Positions 44,055 through 53,230 of a stretch of DNA of 64,000 nucleotides are shown here, one piece after another (position 1 is the stretch's first letter; each line of letters opens with the position of its first letter). The translations under genes and the position numbers were made by a program. Under the pieces are notes generated by a model. The model was not told the DNA's origin, made no database searches, and saw nothing but the letters and a program-made list of their open reading frames with translations. The DNA comes from Granulicella sp. L46 (GTDB lineage: Bacteria; Acidobacteriota; Terriglobia; Terriglobales; Acidobacteriaceae), in the NCBI RefSeq assembly GCF_009765785.1, contig NZ_LMUT01000015.1, positions 41,832 to 105,831 of the forward strand, given 5' to 3'.

Positions 44055-46063
44055 CCTCCAGCGGTGGGAATACCCGGCGTTGAATCCGGCCGCGGATTAA
44101 AGTCGCTCGGCACCGGATTAGGCAACCCGCTATCCGTCGGCGTAATCCCCAACACCCGGCACCCGCGGCCCTGATCATGCGGGAACGCATCAATCTCGGT
44201 CTTCGGAATGATCGCGTACGCCGCGTCCAACGGAGCCCTCTTGCCCTCAAGTCGCAAGACATCAAACGCCGAACTCATGTCCCCAACACCCGGAACCTTA
44301 TCGTCCGCTGGCCCCAGGTGTTCTTGCCCAAACTTCTCTTTACCAATCTCTCGCCCGCGCTCTTCATCGGGAAGATCGGCCAGCGGGATCAGCGTAAATA
44401 CCTCATCAACAAACTTGATCACCGAGCTATGCTCCGTCGGCACATGCGAAACGCCATGCGCCACCGCATAAGGCGAGATCACGAGCGCAGGAATTCGCGG
44501 CCCCTGCTCCAGCGGCAAGCCCGCCGCATCCTGCGAACGTATCTTCGGCCGCGCATGGTCATACTCGCCATCGGACTCGTCATACGTAATGATGATCGCG
44601 CTCTGGCTCCAGTAAGGGCTTGCGGCGATCGCATTAATCTCCTCCGCCAGCAAGGCCTCACTCACCTGAGAATCCGAGTATCCCGGATGATCGTCGTTAC
44701 CATTAAACACAGTCGCCAGCCTCGGATTCGGATCCTGTGGCTTCCACCCTTCAATGTTCCCGTAACCCCCGCGAACATAAAACACTCCCGATGCCGGTAG
44801 CCGCTTTGCCGCCAAATCCCGAAAGAAATCGCTCAGCCCATGCAGATGCGTCGACGCGAGCGGGTTGTTCGCGACATACCCAAAATATTGCGGTGCGTTA
44901 TGGTGCGCGACATATCCATCATGCGTCGCCTTTGCATCTGGATCGTTCTTCTCACGGTCATACCCCTGCTGGTACCAGCCCCAGTTCACGGCACTCACCC
45001 CGTGCCCCGCAATCTTTTCGATATCTTCCTGCACATCCGGCAGATCAAATGCCGGGTCATAATCCCGTGCCGTCGTCTTCTTGATCGCGCTGCCCATAAA
45101 CGAGAGCGGCAGACTCGCAAACGTAAGGTTCTTCGAAACGCCTCCGAACGTATGCAGAGCTTGCGGCTGCTTTAACTGAGCCGCCGTGTCCAGCGCCGAT
45201 CCCCAGTAAGGCTGAGGATCGGACAGCATCGGAACCGTAGCCCCCACCCCTATCCCACCCGTAGCCGCGGCATCCGGATGCAGCATCCACTGCGTCTCGC
45301 CGCCCTGCCCCGCAATCATCGCAATGGCATTCGGCGTCGACGGACCAACGATCGTATCCATGAAGTGATCGAACAGCGTAAACCGATCCGCATACCGCCA
45401 CAAAAACGGCACCGTGTCGCAGTCCACATGGCTCATCACGAGCTCACCAAACTGCTTGCGCTCCAGCGTAGGAACGTTGGAAAGTTTTCCACCCACCAGC
45501 GTCACACCCTCTTCGGTCAGCGCATACTCCGAGTTCTGCGCCACCCCATTCGCATCCAGCGCAATCTTCCGCACCATCGCCACATGCGAGTGGTTCACCG
45601 AAGCAATATCCGCTGGATAAAGCGGCACCGTCTTCCCTGCCGCATCCGTCACCGTCGCTGGAATCCTGAAGGGCGTCACCTTCCCCAACGTTCCATCCGT
45701 ATTCACAATCGTCTGCGTAAACCTCGCCACCTGTCCCTGCGCATAAGGGCCGTTCGGCCCGGCATAAAGTCCGTCCGCGCCCGGATAGCTCCCGAAATAA
45801 AAATCGAACGAGCGGTTCTCCTGAAACAAAACAAACACGTACTTGATGTGCTGCCGAATCAATTGCAGCTTCTCTTCAGCCGAAATCGCCGGCTCACTCG
45901 CCGCATCGATCACCCGCGCACTCACCGCCGCGCTCGACTTCGGTGCAATCGTCACCTCCGGTACCGCGCTCTCCGCCGTTCCCTGCGCCCGCCCCCTCCC
46001 AAACCCCAACCCGCAAGCAGCGATCAGCAACGCCCACCGACACACAGCACTCAATTTCGCCAT
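44042..46063 (-). CDS. Secreted phosphoesterase (phospholipase C / acid phosphatase family)
   Basis: A 673-residue protein with a signal peptide (1-26). The PF04185-type fold is shown by YVFVLFQENRSFDFYFGSYP, SHVDCDTVPFLWRYADRF, DTIVGPSTPNAIAMIAGQGG and ITYDESDGEYDHARP, then EHSSVIKFVDEVF. The family includes bacterial phospholipases C and acid phosphatases, so it probably releases phosphate from lipids or organic phosphates outside the cell. It is cotranscribed with an amino-acid-binding protein. Confidence 0.85.
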   Translation of the reverse strand: MAKLSAVCRWALLIAACGLGFGRGRAQGTAESAVPEVTIAPKSSAAVSARVIDAASEPAISAEEKLQLIRQHIKYVFVLFQENRSFDFYFGSYPGADGLYAGPNGPYAQGQVARFTQTIVNTDGTLGKVTPFRIPATVTDAAGKTVPLYPADIASVNHSHVAMVRKIALDANGVAQNSEYALTEEGVTLVGGKLSNVPTLERKQFGELVMSHVDCDTVPFLWRYADRFTLFDHFMDTIVGPSTPNAIAMIAGQGGETQWMLHPDAAATGGIGVGATVPMLSDPQPYWGSALDTAAQLKQPQALHTFGGVSKNLTFASLPLSFMGSAIKKTTARDYDPAFDLPDVQEDIEKIAGHGVSAVNWGWYQQGYDREKNDPDAKATHDGYVAHHNAPQYFGYVANNPLASTHLHGLSDFFRDLAAKRLPASGVFYVRGGYGNIEGWKPQDPNPRLATVFNGNDDHPGYSDSQVSEALLAEEINAIAASPYWSQSAIIITYDESDGEYDHARPKIRSQDAAGLPLEQGPRIPALVISPYAVAHGVSHVPTEHSSVIKFVDEVFTLIPLADLPDEERGREIGKEKFGQEHLGPADDKVPGVGDMSSAFDVLRLEGKRAPLDAAYAIIPKTEIDAFPHDQGRGCRVLGITPTDSGLPNPVPSDFNPRPDSTPGIPTAGGWTP

Positions 46064-46352
46064 ATCGCTAACTTATGCCGTCCTGCAGCGCCGTGGCAAC
46101 ACAATGCCCAATCGCAGCAGCCGCCATCTGCCCAGGCTCACATCGCCGGATCGCAACGCTATAGTATGATTTTGGTTGCGTACCGGGCAGATGCAACCCA
46201 TCCATCCACAATCGAAGGACAGCCCCGGCATCACATTTCATTTACCCGCCGCTGGCAAATGATCGCGATGGTATTCAACCAAAACGGTCGAGCTCACCCC
46301 CGACTGAGTCCAGTGATCGGCAAAAATTAGATCAAGAACAACGGAGTGCACC

Positions 46353-46823
46353 ATGGCAAAAGGCGTCAACAAAGTTTTCCTTCTCGGTAACGTCGGCAAA
46401 GACCCCGAGATTCGCACTACAGCCGGCGGTATGACGGTAGCCTCTTTTTCTCTCGCGACCGCCGAGCGCGCCAAGGATGCTCAGGGAAACTGGGCCGACA
46501 AGACGGAGTGGCACAATTTGGTCGCATTTCAGCGCACCGCCGAAATCGTGCGCGATTACGTGAAAAAAGGCACGCAGGTTTTTATTGAAGGCAAGATCCA
46601 GACTCGCTCCTGGGACGACAAGGAATCCGGCCAGAAGAAATATCGCACCGAGATTCTCATCAACGAACTCTCTCTGCTGGGTGGTGGCGCTGGCCGTAGT
46701 GAGGGCGCAAGCAGCTCCTCCGGCGGATATTCCAGCTCACGCTCGTCATCCTCTGCCCCTGCCTCCACGCCCTCAAACGACTATGCCGACCAGGGAATTA
46801 CGGACGAGGACATTCCCTTCTAG
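46353..46823 (+). CDS. ssb: Single-stranded DNA-binding protein
   Basis: A 156-residue protein with an N-terminal OB fold (NKVFLLGNVGKDPEIRTTAG, WHNLVAFQRTAEIVRDYVKK), a serine-rich linker (about 112-140) and the acidic tail DEDIPF that recruits repair and replication proteins. It coats single-stranded DNA. The 289-base upstream gap separates it from the divergent phosphoesterase gene and should contain its promoter. Confidence 0.95.
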   Translation: MAKGVNKVFLLGNVGKDPEIRTTAGGMTVASFSLATAERAKDAQGNWADKTEWHNLVAFQRTAEIVRDYVKKGTQVFIEGKIQTRSWDDKESGQKKYRTEILINELSLLGGGAGRSEGASSSSGGYSSSRSSSSAPASTPSNDYADQGITDEDIPF

Positions 46824-46933
46824 CGGAAGTTATCTTGTTGAAAAGTGGCACTTCTACAAAACCCATAGAATACTGAAATAAGCGCACCTCACTCTTCTTG
46901 CTATTTCTTAAAGTATTCTCTGGACCAATATCC

Positions 46934-47887
46934 ATGCACCTTTTTCGATCATTTGCCGCTCTTCCCGTTGCGCTACTCTGCATCGTTTGCCCAGCCTCGG
47001 CTCAGAAGCACGATCTGGGATCCTCGCCGCCAACGGCTCCGCCCTCAAAGCAGATAGCAGCGCCCCAGGCCGCACCGCTCGCCACTCCAAGCCTCGGTAC
47101 CCTGCAATTTTCCACCGTGAATCTAGCGGTCTCCGCGCCACAATCGCTTGCAACCCAACTCCAAACCTCTGACGACCGTACACGGGCAGCTGCCCTTGCT
47201 GCCATTGGCGCACCGGAGACGTACCTTGACCATGGCCATGCCCCGTTCCCGCACTCCGTGCGCCTCGATCTGCTGGCTCTCGGCACCTCCAACGAACTAG
47301 ACGCAATCCTCACCGTAGAGCTTGACCAGCACCTGGTAAGTGCCATCTTCATGCCGGAAGACGAACAATGGCACCGCATCGCGACCGTCATTTACCCAAC
47401 CAGCTTCACCAATACGTCCACCACCCCGTCCACCTTCCTCCGCGCCGACCGCGCGCTCCGCGAACCGCAGCATTACACTGCCGTCTTTCACTCCACCGCC
47501 CCAGGCGCTAACGGAGACTTCACGGAGACCGAAGTTCACCTCCAGATCCTCAACGGCCGTCCCACTATCACCACCGGCTTCGCCTCGAGCGAACGCACCT
47601 GCGACCCCACCCATCAGCATCCCTGTGACATTACGCAGCGCTGGCTCCAGCCAGATGGCACCGACCCTGAACATCGCTTCCTTCTCGTCACCGCTACGGG
47701 CCACGACAAGCCCAACGTAGCTGGCGACCCCATCGCTCACGCGGAGACCTTCGAGGAATCCCGCCTCCGCGACTTTTCCTGCCAGCCGTTCGCCTTCTCA
47801 GATACCACACTGCACTTCGAACCCAGTGGACCCCCAGCCCCCTGTGTCACCGCCCACGACCAGCAGCACGAGCAACCGTTACACTAG
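46934..47887 (+). CDS. Secreted protein of unknown function
   Basis: A 317-residue protein with a signal peptide (MHLFRSFAALPVALLCIVCP, cleavage near ASAQ) and a proline/alanine-rich stretch after it. The mature part has two cysteine-containing motifs (CDPTHQHPCDITQRW and a CVTAHDQQH tail). No family is recognised. It ends 7 bases before cyaY on the same strand. ATG 46934 is chosen for the signal peptide. Confidence 0.6.
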   Translation: MHLFRSFAALPVALLCIVCPASAQKHDLGSSPPTAPPSKQIAAPQAAPLATPSLGTLQFSTVNLAVSAPQSLATQLQTSDDRTRAAALAAIGAPETYLDHGHAPFPHSVRLDLLALGTSNELDAILTVELDQHLVSAIFMPEDEQWHRIATVIYPTSFTNTSTTPSTFLRADRALREPQHYTAVFHSTAPGANGDFTETEVHLQILNGRPTITTGFASSERTCDPTHQHPCDITQRWLQPDGTDPEHRFLLVTATGHDKPNVAGDPIAHAETFEESRLRDFSCQPFAFSDTTLHFEPSGPPAPCVTAHDQQHEQPLH

Positions 47888-47894
47888 TGTTTGC

Positions 47895-48230
47895 ATGATC
47901 GACGAAATCACATTCCGCCAAGAGTCTGACAAGGCCCTCGAGTCCCTCAAGCAGGCTCTCTTCCGTGCCGAGGAAGCCGGCGGCTTCGAGACCGACGAGA
48001 AGAATGGCGTCCTCAACGTTCTCTTCGAAGACGGCGCCGCCAAATTTGTCTTCACGCCCAACACCCCGGTTCGCCAGGTTTGGATCTCCGCGCTCTCCAC
48101 CTCCTACAAACTTGAGTGGGACGAAACAGCGCGCGCCTTCACACTACCCAAGACAGGCGAAGACCTCCGCATCCTCACCGAGCGCCTACTCCGCGAGCAA
48201 CTGGACGACCCCAGCATCACTCTTACCTAG
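47895..48230 (+). CDS. cyaY: Frataxin-like iron-binding protein CyaY
   Basis: A 111-residue protein with the frataxin fold. It has an acidic first helix (FRQESDKALESLKQALF, then EEAGGFETDEKNG), the strand NVLFEDGAAKFVFTPN, the signature VRQVWISALSTSYKLEWD, and the final helix ILTERLLREQL. CyaY binds iron and modulates Fe-S cluster assembly. It follows a secreted-protein gene at 7 bases. No isc or suf genes are in the window. Confidence 0.8.
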   Translation: MIDEITFRQESDKALESLKQALFRAEEAGGFETDEKNGVLNVLFEDGAAKFVFTPNTPVRQVWISALSTSYKLEWDETARAFTLPKTGEDLRILTERLLREQLDDPSITLT

Positions 48231-48272
48231 TCCTTCAAAACTTCTCCGCAGAAACGAACGTCACTCTTCAAG

Positions 48273-49052
48273 ATGCCTATCTTGTCCGTCGCCATCGTCA
48301 CCTTCAACGAAGAAGAGAACCTCGCGCGCACCCTAGCCAGCGTCGCCTGGGCCGACCAGATCGTTATCGTAGACTCCGGTTCCACCGACCGCACCCTGGA
48401 AATCGCACGCAGCTTCAACGCCACCGTCCTCGAGCGCCCCTGGCCCGGCTTCGCCGCACAGAAAAACTTCGCCCTCTCTCAATGCACCAGCGACTGGCTC
48501 CTCTCGCTCGACGCCGACGAAGAACTCTCCCCCGAGCTACAACAACAGATTCGCCAAACCCTTTCTTCACAACCAACCGTCGACGCCTTTTACCTCAAGC
48601 GACGCAATCTTTTTCTTGGCCGTTGGATCAAACATGGCGGCTTCTACCCCGACCCCAAGCTCCGCCTCTTCCGCCGCAACCTTCCCGCCCCCACCCAATT
48701 CGAAGCCCGTCCTGTCCATGAGACCATCCGCTTCAGCGGCCCCACGGCCACTCTCGATGGTGACATTCTCCACCACGCCTATCCAACGCTCTCGTCCTAC
48801 ATTGAGCATATGGACCGCTACAGCTCACTCGGCGCCCAACTTCTCGTCGACAACGGCCGCACCAGCGCCAATATCTTCACCTTCTTCGCGCGCATCGTCA
48901 TCTTCCCGCTCGTCGGCTTCAAGTGGAATTATTTCTTTCGCCTTGGCTTCCTCGACGGCCGCGAAGGCCTGCTTCTGAACCTCTACCACGCCTGCTACTC
49001 GAGTTGGAAGTACGCCAAGGCCTGGCAGCTCGCTCGCAAACCACGCGCCTAA
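48273..49052 (+). CDS. Family 2 glycosyltransferase (WaaE/KdtX-like)
   Basis: A 259-residue enzyme. The GT-A core is seen in SVAIVTFNEEENLARTLASV, DQIVIVDSGSTDRTLEIA and LLSLDADEELSPEL (metal-binding DxD). FYLKRRNLFLGRWIKHGGFY, then DPKLRLFRR and VHETIRFSG, are typical of the WaaE/KdtX group, which adds sugars to the inner core of lipopolysaccharide. It lies 42 bases after cyaY. The acceptor is not certain. Confidence 0.88.
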   Translation: MPILSVAIVTFNEEENLARTLASVAWADQIVIVDSGSTDRTLEIARSFNATVLERPWPGFAAQKNFALSQCTSDWLLSLDADEELSPELQQQIRQTLSSQPTVDAFYLKRRNLFLGRWIKHGGFYPDPKLRLFRRNLPAPTQFEARPVHETIRFSGPTATLDGDILHHAYPTLSSYIEHMDRYSSLGAQLLVDNGRTSANIFTFFARIVIFPLVGFKWNYFFRLGFLDGREGLLLNLYHACYSSWKYAKAWQLARKPRA

Positions 49053-49062
49053 GCCCACCGCC

Positions 49063-49530
49063 TCAATCCTTCTTCACCAGCCGATGCATCACTGCAGCGA
49101 ACCGCTCCGCATACTTCGCCGGCATCTCACGTCGCTTCATATCCCGTCCCACCACAAAGTGCACGGTCTCGCCCTCGCACAACACTGTCTCGTCCCCACT
49201 CCCATTCACAGCCCGCACCACCACATACCGAAACCTCACAATCGGTCCTCTTACCCCCGACAGCGACGTCCGAATTATTAACTCATCGTCGTAGCGCGCC
49301 GGCGCCTTGTACCGTGCCGTCGCCTCGGCGACCGCGATCAACGCGTCATCCTCCTGCTCCATGGTCTTGTAGTCCAGCCCCAGTTGCCGAATAAACTCCA
49401 CCCGCCCCACCTCGAACCACACCAGGTAGTTCGCGTGATACACGACGCCCATCTGGTCGGTCTCGGCATAACGCACTCGTACTCGAGCCTCGGCATAGCC
49501 CTGCTCGATCACCTTCTCCATATCGCTCAT
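49063..49530 (-). CDS. YbgC-like acyl-CoA thioesterase
   Basis: A 155-residue hot-dog fold protein. RVRYAETDQMGVVYHANYLV is the 4HBT signature with the catalytic Asp, followed by WFEVGRVEFIRQLGLDY. Such enzymes hydrolyse short or branched acyl-CoAs. ATG 49530 or 49521 (MEKV) may be the start. It converges on the glycosyltransferase gene with 10 bases between. Confidence 0.88.
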   Translation of the reverse strand: MSDMEKVIEQGYAEARVRVRYAETDQMGVVYHANYLVWFEVGRVEFIRQLGLDYKTMEQEDDALIAVAEATARYKAPARYDDELIIRTSLSGVRGPIVRFRYVVVRAVNGSGDETVLCEGETVHFVVGRDMKRREMPAKYAERFAAVMHRLVKKD

Positions 49531-49582
49531 GCCTTTAGTCTAGAAGATGCGATCCGCAGACCTTCCGAATATCGTCGCTACG

Positions 49583-50458
49583 CTACTGCATCGCCACCCC
49601 GAACCGCTTCTCCATCTCCGCGCTCATCGCGACCAAATGGTCCAGCGGCTCAATCTCAGGAAGCTCCGCGCCCAGATCCTTCAGCGTAGCCAGCAGTGTC
49701 TCCGTCGCAAGATTCCCCACCATCACATCCTGCGCATAGGGATACGTTCCAAAGCCGCCGATGGTCGTATCGAACCGCCTGCACCCAGCCTCATACGCCG
49801 CCCGCACCTTCGCCGCAGCATCCTCCGGCCGCGCGCGTAAATGGACCCCCACTTCCAAACCATCATGAACATCCATCACCAGCCGCACCACGTCCCTCAC
49901 CAGGTCGGCAGACGCAGCTCCGGAAGTATCCGACAGAGACACCTGCGCTACTCCCGAATCCACCAGCAAATCCACCGCACTCACCACCTCGTCGATATCC
50001 CACACATCCCCAAACGGATTCCCAAACGCCATCGCAACATACGCGACCATATCCTGGCCGCCCTTATACGCAATCTCCCCGATCTGTTCCAACTCATCGA
50101 GCGCCTCTTCCGGCGTCTGCCGCTGGTTGCGCTCGAGAAACTGTGGCGAGATCGAGTATGGAAACGCGAGCGTCGTCAGCCGACCGCTCTTCACCGCACG
50201 TTCCGCGCCCTTAACATTCGCCACCAACCCAATCATCTCGATCTCTTCGGCCGCGTCCAAATACTCCAACACCAGCTCTGAGTCCGCCATCTGCGGCACA
50301 AACTCCTTCGACACAAATCCCACCGCATCCAGATGCGTAAACCCCGCAGCAATCAACGCACGCAGATACTCCGCCTTCACCTCAGGCTTCATCACCTTCG
50401 GCAGCGCCTGCCATGCGTCTCGCGGAGATTCAATAATCTTTACCAAGTCCCTCACCAA
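49583..50458 (-). CDS. HMG-CoA-lyase-like TIM-barrel protein lacking key residues
   Basis: A 291-residue protein of the DRE-TIM metallolyase family, close to hydroxymethylglutaryl-CoA lyases. Arg13 and Asp14 (ESPRDAWQ), VPQMADSE, LAFPYSISPQF, AMAFGNPFGDVW and VGNLATE are retained. However, the metal motif HxH reads HLR (His206, Arg208), and the catalytic Cys of GGCPYA is Tyr239 in GTYPYA. I checked both codons on the DNA. The usual cleavage of HMG-CoA is therefore doubtful, and a different reaction or a non-catalytic role is possible. The start is TTG 50458 or GTG 50455, with GGGAG just upstream. Confidence 0.75.
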   Translation of the reverse strand: MVRDLVKIIESPRDAWQALPKVMKPEVKAEYLRALIAAGFTHLDAVGFVSKEFVPQMADSELVLEYLDAAEEIEMIGLVANVKGAERAVKSGRLTTLAFPYSISPQFLERNQRQTPEEALDELEQIGEIAYKGGQDMVAYVAMAFGNPFGDVWDIDEVVSAVDLLVDSGVAQVSLSDTSGAASADLVRDVVRLVMDVHDGLEVGVHLRARPEDAAAKVRAAYEAGCRRFDTTIGGFGTYPYAQDVMVGNLATETLLATLKDLGAELPEIEPLDHLVAMSAEMEKRFGVAMQ

Positions 50459-50573
50459 CTCCCAACCCTATCCTTCGTTCGATTCATCGCGCACATGTCC
50501 TCTTCGATGCACTCCCTCGGCCCTCGTCATAACCCTAGCGCGAGCCTTTGCACAAAATAGTACGCTTATTCCT

Positions 50574-51218
50574 ATGCAACTCCGCCATACCGACGCTCTC
50601 CTCGTCATCGACATGCAACTGGACTTTCTTCCCGACGGCGCCCTGGCCGTCGCGGACGGCGACGCCATTCTGCCCGGCATCAACGCCCTCGCCGCCCGCT
50701 TCGACCACGTAATCCTCACGCAGGACTGGCACCCCCACAGCCACATCTCCTTCGCCAGCACCCACGGCCTTCAGCCCTTTCCAAATGGTATCCAAACCAC
50801 CGTCGAAGCCCCCTACGGCACGCAGCATCTCTGGCCTGACCACTGCATTCAAGGTACTCGCGGCTCCGAACTCCATCCCGATCTCTCCATCCCCCACGCC
50901 GAGCTCATCCTCCGCAAAGGCTTCCGCAAAGGCATCGACAGCTACTCCGCCTTCACCGAAAACGATCAGAAAACCCCCACCGGCCTTGCCGGCTATCTTC
51001 GCGAACGCGGCCTCAACCGCCTCTTCTTCACCGGCGTAGCCTACGACTTCTGTGTAGGCTTCTCCGCCCTCGCCGCCGCCCGCCTCGGGTTTGAATCCTT
51101 TGTCATCGAAGACCTTACCCGCGCCGTCAACCTGCCCACCACCGTCTCCACCACAAACGCCGCCTTCGCCGCCGCCAGCGTTCAGCGCATCTCATCCTCA
51201 GCACTGCTGGCAGAATGA
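50574..51218 (+). CDS. pncA: Nicotinamidase
   Basis: A 214-residue isochorismatase-fold amidase that converts nicotinamide to nicotinate for NAD salvage. The catalytic triad is Asp13 (LLVIDMQLDFL), Lys115 (LILRKGF) and Cys160 (AYDFCVGF). The metal site uses Asp51 and His53 (TQDWHPHSH). The length matches E. coli PncA. Its last four bases overlap the next gene (ATGA). It is divergent from the lyase-like gene. Confidence 0.93.
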   Translation: MQLRHTDALLVIDMQLDFLPDGALAVADGDAILPGINALAARFDHVILTQDWHPHSHISFASTHGLQPFPNGIQTTVEAPYGTQHLWPDHCIQGTRGSELHPDLSIPHAELILRKGFRKGIDSYSAFTENDQKTPTGLAGYLRERGLNRLFFTGVAYDFCVGFSALAAARLGFESFVIEDLTRAVNLPTTVSTTNAAFAAASVQRISSSALLAE

Positions 51219-51580
51219 CCTCCGAACCCATCACCGACCAAGCCGCATGGCCCGAAGCCCTCGCCACCGTCACCGCGTGCAAATATGACTTCGGTGCCGG
51301 CCGCGCTCTCGCCTTCGGCATCCCCACCACCAAACACTTCCGCATCTCCTACAACTACTTCGTCGACGATGAGATCCACACCGGCGAGTTCACCTCCGAC
51401 AAGCCCCTCCCCCAAAACACCCTCTTTCCTATCCGCTACAACCCTGACGCCCCCCACCAGAACTCCCACGACGCCTTCAACCCGCCCCGAACATCCCGAG
51501 CCCCAATGCTCACCATCGGCATCATCGGTTCCCTGATCCTCTCGCTAGCATGGCTCGCCATCCTGCGCGGCTGCCACTAG
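51215..51580 (+). CDS. Small DUF3592-like membrane protein
   Basis: A 121-residue protein. The soluble part has the DUF3592-type pattern of paired strands (AWPEALATVTACKYDFG, then ISYNYFVDDEIHTGEF and FPIRYNPDAPHQN). One C-terminal transmembrane helix follows (about 97-117). The function of the family is unknown. The 4-base overlap with pncA indicates translational coupling. Confidence 0.65.
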   Translation: MTSEPITDQAAWPEALATVTACKYDFGAGRALAFGIPTTKHFRISYNYFVDDEIHTGEFTSDKPLPQNTLFPIRYNPDAPHQNSHDAFNPPRTSRAPMLTIGIIGSLILSLAWLAILRGCH

Positions 51581-51631
51581 CTACGTAGCGCGCGACCGCC
51601 GCACATTTTCCGTCGAAACGCCCGCGAATCC

Positions 51632-52240
51632 TTACAGCCCTAACTCCGCCGCATGCTCCTGCATCGCGCGCAGGCAGTTCTCGATGTGCTCGTCCAACGG
51701 AATCCCCAGCAGTTCCGCTCCCCGCGTAATATCCTCGCGCTTCACCGCCCGCGCGAACGCCTTGTCCTTCATCTTCTTCTTCACTCCCGCGATCTCGACC
51801 TCCGCAATGGCCTTGCTCGGCTTCACCAGCGCGCATGCGGTAAGAAATCCCGCCAGCTCATCGCTCGCAAACAGCGCCTTGTCCAGATGCGTCTCCGGCA
51901 GCACGCCCGAGTAATCCGCATGCGCCAGGATCGCGTGCAGCATCTCCTCAGGCCAGCCACGCTCCCGCAAAAACTTCACCCCCACAAACGGATGTTCCTC
52001 CGGCGTCGGGTGCCGATCGTAATCGAAATCATGCAGCAGCCCCGCGCACCGATACAGCTCCGCAAACTTCACACGCTCGTCGCCACCCAACCCCAGCCGC
52101 TCCGCCTCGCGCAGTCCATAGCTCTCCGTGCAGCGCGCCACCGCCAGTCCATGCTTCACCAACGACGGATTCGTCGTCCACTCTCTCAGCAACGACTCCG
52201 CCTGTTCTACTCCAAACGCCTCGCTCACCAGCAGCTCCAA
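51632..52240 (-). CDS. HD-domain hydrolase
   Basis: A 202-residue protein. The HD metal-binding pattern is seen in SLVKHGLAVARCTE, CAGLLHDFDYDRHP, then LHAILAHAD and LFASDELAGFL. HD proteins hydrolyse phosphate esters, often nucleotides; the substrate is not evident. It stands alone on the minus strand. Confidence 0.85.
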   Translation of the reverse strand: MELLVSEAFGVEQAESLLREWTTNPSLVKHGLAVARCTESYGLREAERLGLGGDERVKFAELYRCAGLLHDFDYDRHPTPEEHPFVGVKFLRERGWPEEMLHAILAHADYSGVLPETHLDKALFASDELAGFLTACALVKPSKAIAEVEIAGVKKKMKDKAFARAVKREDITRGAELLGIPLDEHIENCLRAMQEHAAELGL

Positions 52241-52441
52241 TCTTTCTCATCAGCCTAACGCCTTGAAATCTATGTACCACCTTGGTTCACTTCCCATTTT
52301 CTACCACTTTTTTGGTGGAATCACCGGCAATACCCCTTGACTCTTCCGACACCCAGTGTCAGTCTAAGCACATCGCTTGCCTTCGTTATCGGACGCAAGT
52401 GATCGGTGCCCGCTCTGGCAGCCGTCCGCATTACACAACTT

Positions 52442-53047
52442 ATGGCAACCTTTATCGCGCAGGTCAGCGCAATGGATGTCCAGCCGCAGGCTGCTTCTGA
52501 CAGCACAGCTGAAACGTCCGTATTTGAGGTCCCGCAACGCGAAGTCCTGCGCTGCGAAGCCTGCAAGCTGGTGCAATTCCGCACCACTTCAGACACCTGC
52601 CGTCGCTGCAAGAAGTCTTTGCTGCCCGAGCCTCCCAAAGTCCAGCCTGCCATCGCGCTGGTCCTTGAATCCACAACCGAAGCTCCCGAGTCCGGCCCAC
52701 AGGTAGCTACTGCCGTGCGCGATCTTCGCCACGTCCGCAACCTATCGCAGCGTCAGCTCGCCGCGCGTATGGGCGTGCCACGCACCTACATCTCCAAGAT
52801 CGAGAACGGCAAGGCGATGCCTACCCTGTCCTCGCTCGATCGCCTCGCTCGCGCTCTGCAGGTGGACATCTCCGCCCTGCTCCGCGACGCGCCCACTCGT
52901 CACCGCGACGAGACTGCCGTTCTGCTCAACGATCCCTTCCTGGCTGAGGTCGCCAAGTACACTTCGCACCTCACCTCGACCCAGAAGTCGATCTTCCTCA
53001 ACCATGTCCGCGAGCTCTCCCAGAGTCGCAACCGCCGCATGGCCTGA
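52442..53047 (+). CDS. XRE-family regulator with N-terminal zinc ribbon
   Basis: A 201-residue protein. Cys38/Cys41 and Cys53/Cys56 (CEACKLVQF, DTCRRCKKS) form a likely zinc ribbon. Residues 88-141 are an XRE helix-turn-helix (RNLSQRQLAARMGVPRTYIS, KIENGKAMPTLSSLDRLARA). The C-terminal helix pair (about 150-200) may dimerise. The start is uncertain: GTG 52406, ATG 52442 and ATG 52472 are in frame with no strong ribosome-binding site. It is followed by uppS and may regulate it or stand alone. Confidence 0.78.
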   Translation: MATFIAQVSAMDVQPQAASDSTAETSVFEVPQREVLRCEACKLVQFRTTSDTCRRCKKSLLPEPPKVQPAIALVLESTTEAPESGPQVATAVRDLRHVRNLSQRQLAARMGVPRTYISKIENGKAMPTLSSLDRLARALQVDISALLRDAPTRHRDETAVLLNDPFLAEVAKYTSHLTSTQKSIFLNHVRELSQSRNRRMA

Positions 53048-53230
53048 TCGGCCGTCCAGCGTTACCGTACCTCCCTGGCGTCGCATCCCTCGTTCTTCCC
53101 AGGACGAGTGCTGCGACGCCTCTCCGCATTTAGTGCATCCTATTCAAAATAGAGTGCCTGTTTTGGCCGGTTTTCGGCTTTCGGTTCCCTACTTCCCGCT
53201 TTTCAGCTATCGTCTTTCTTAAGAGTCATC

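Noticed and set aside
52241..52405. Promoter with TTGACT near 52350
   Set aside because: No acceptable -10 box lies at the right distance.
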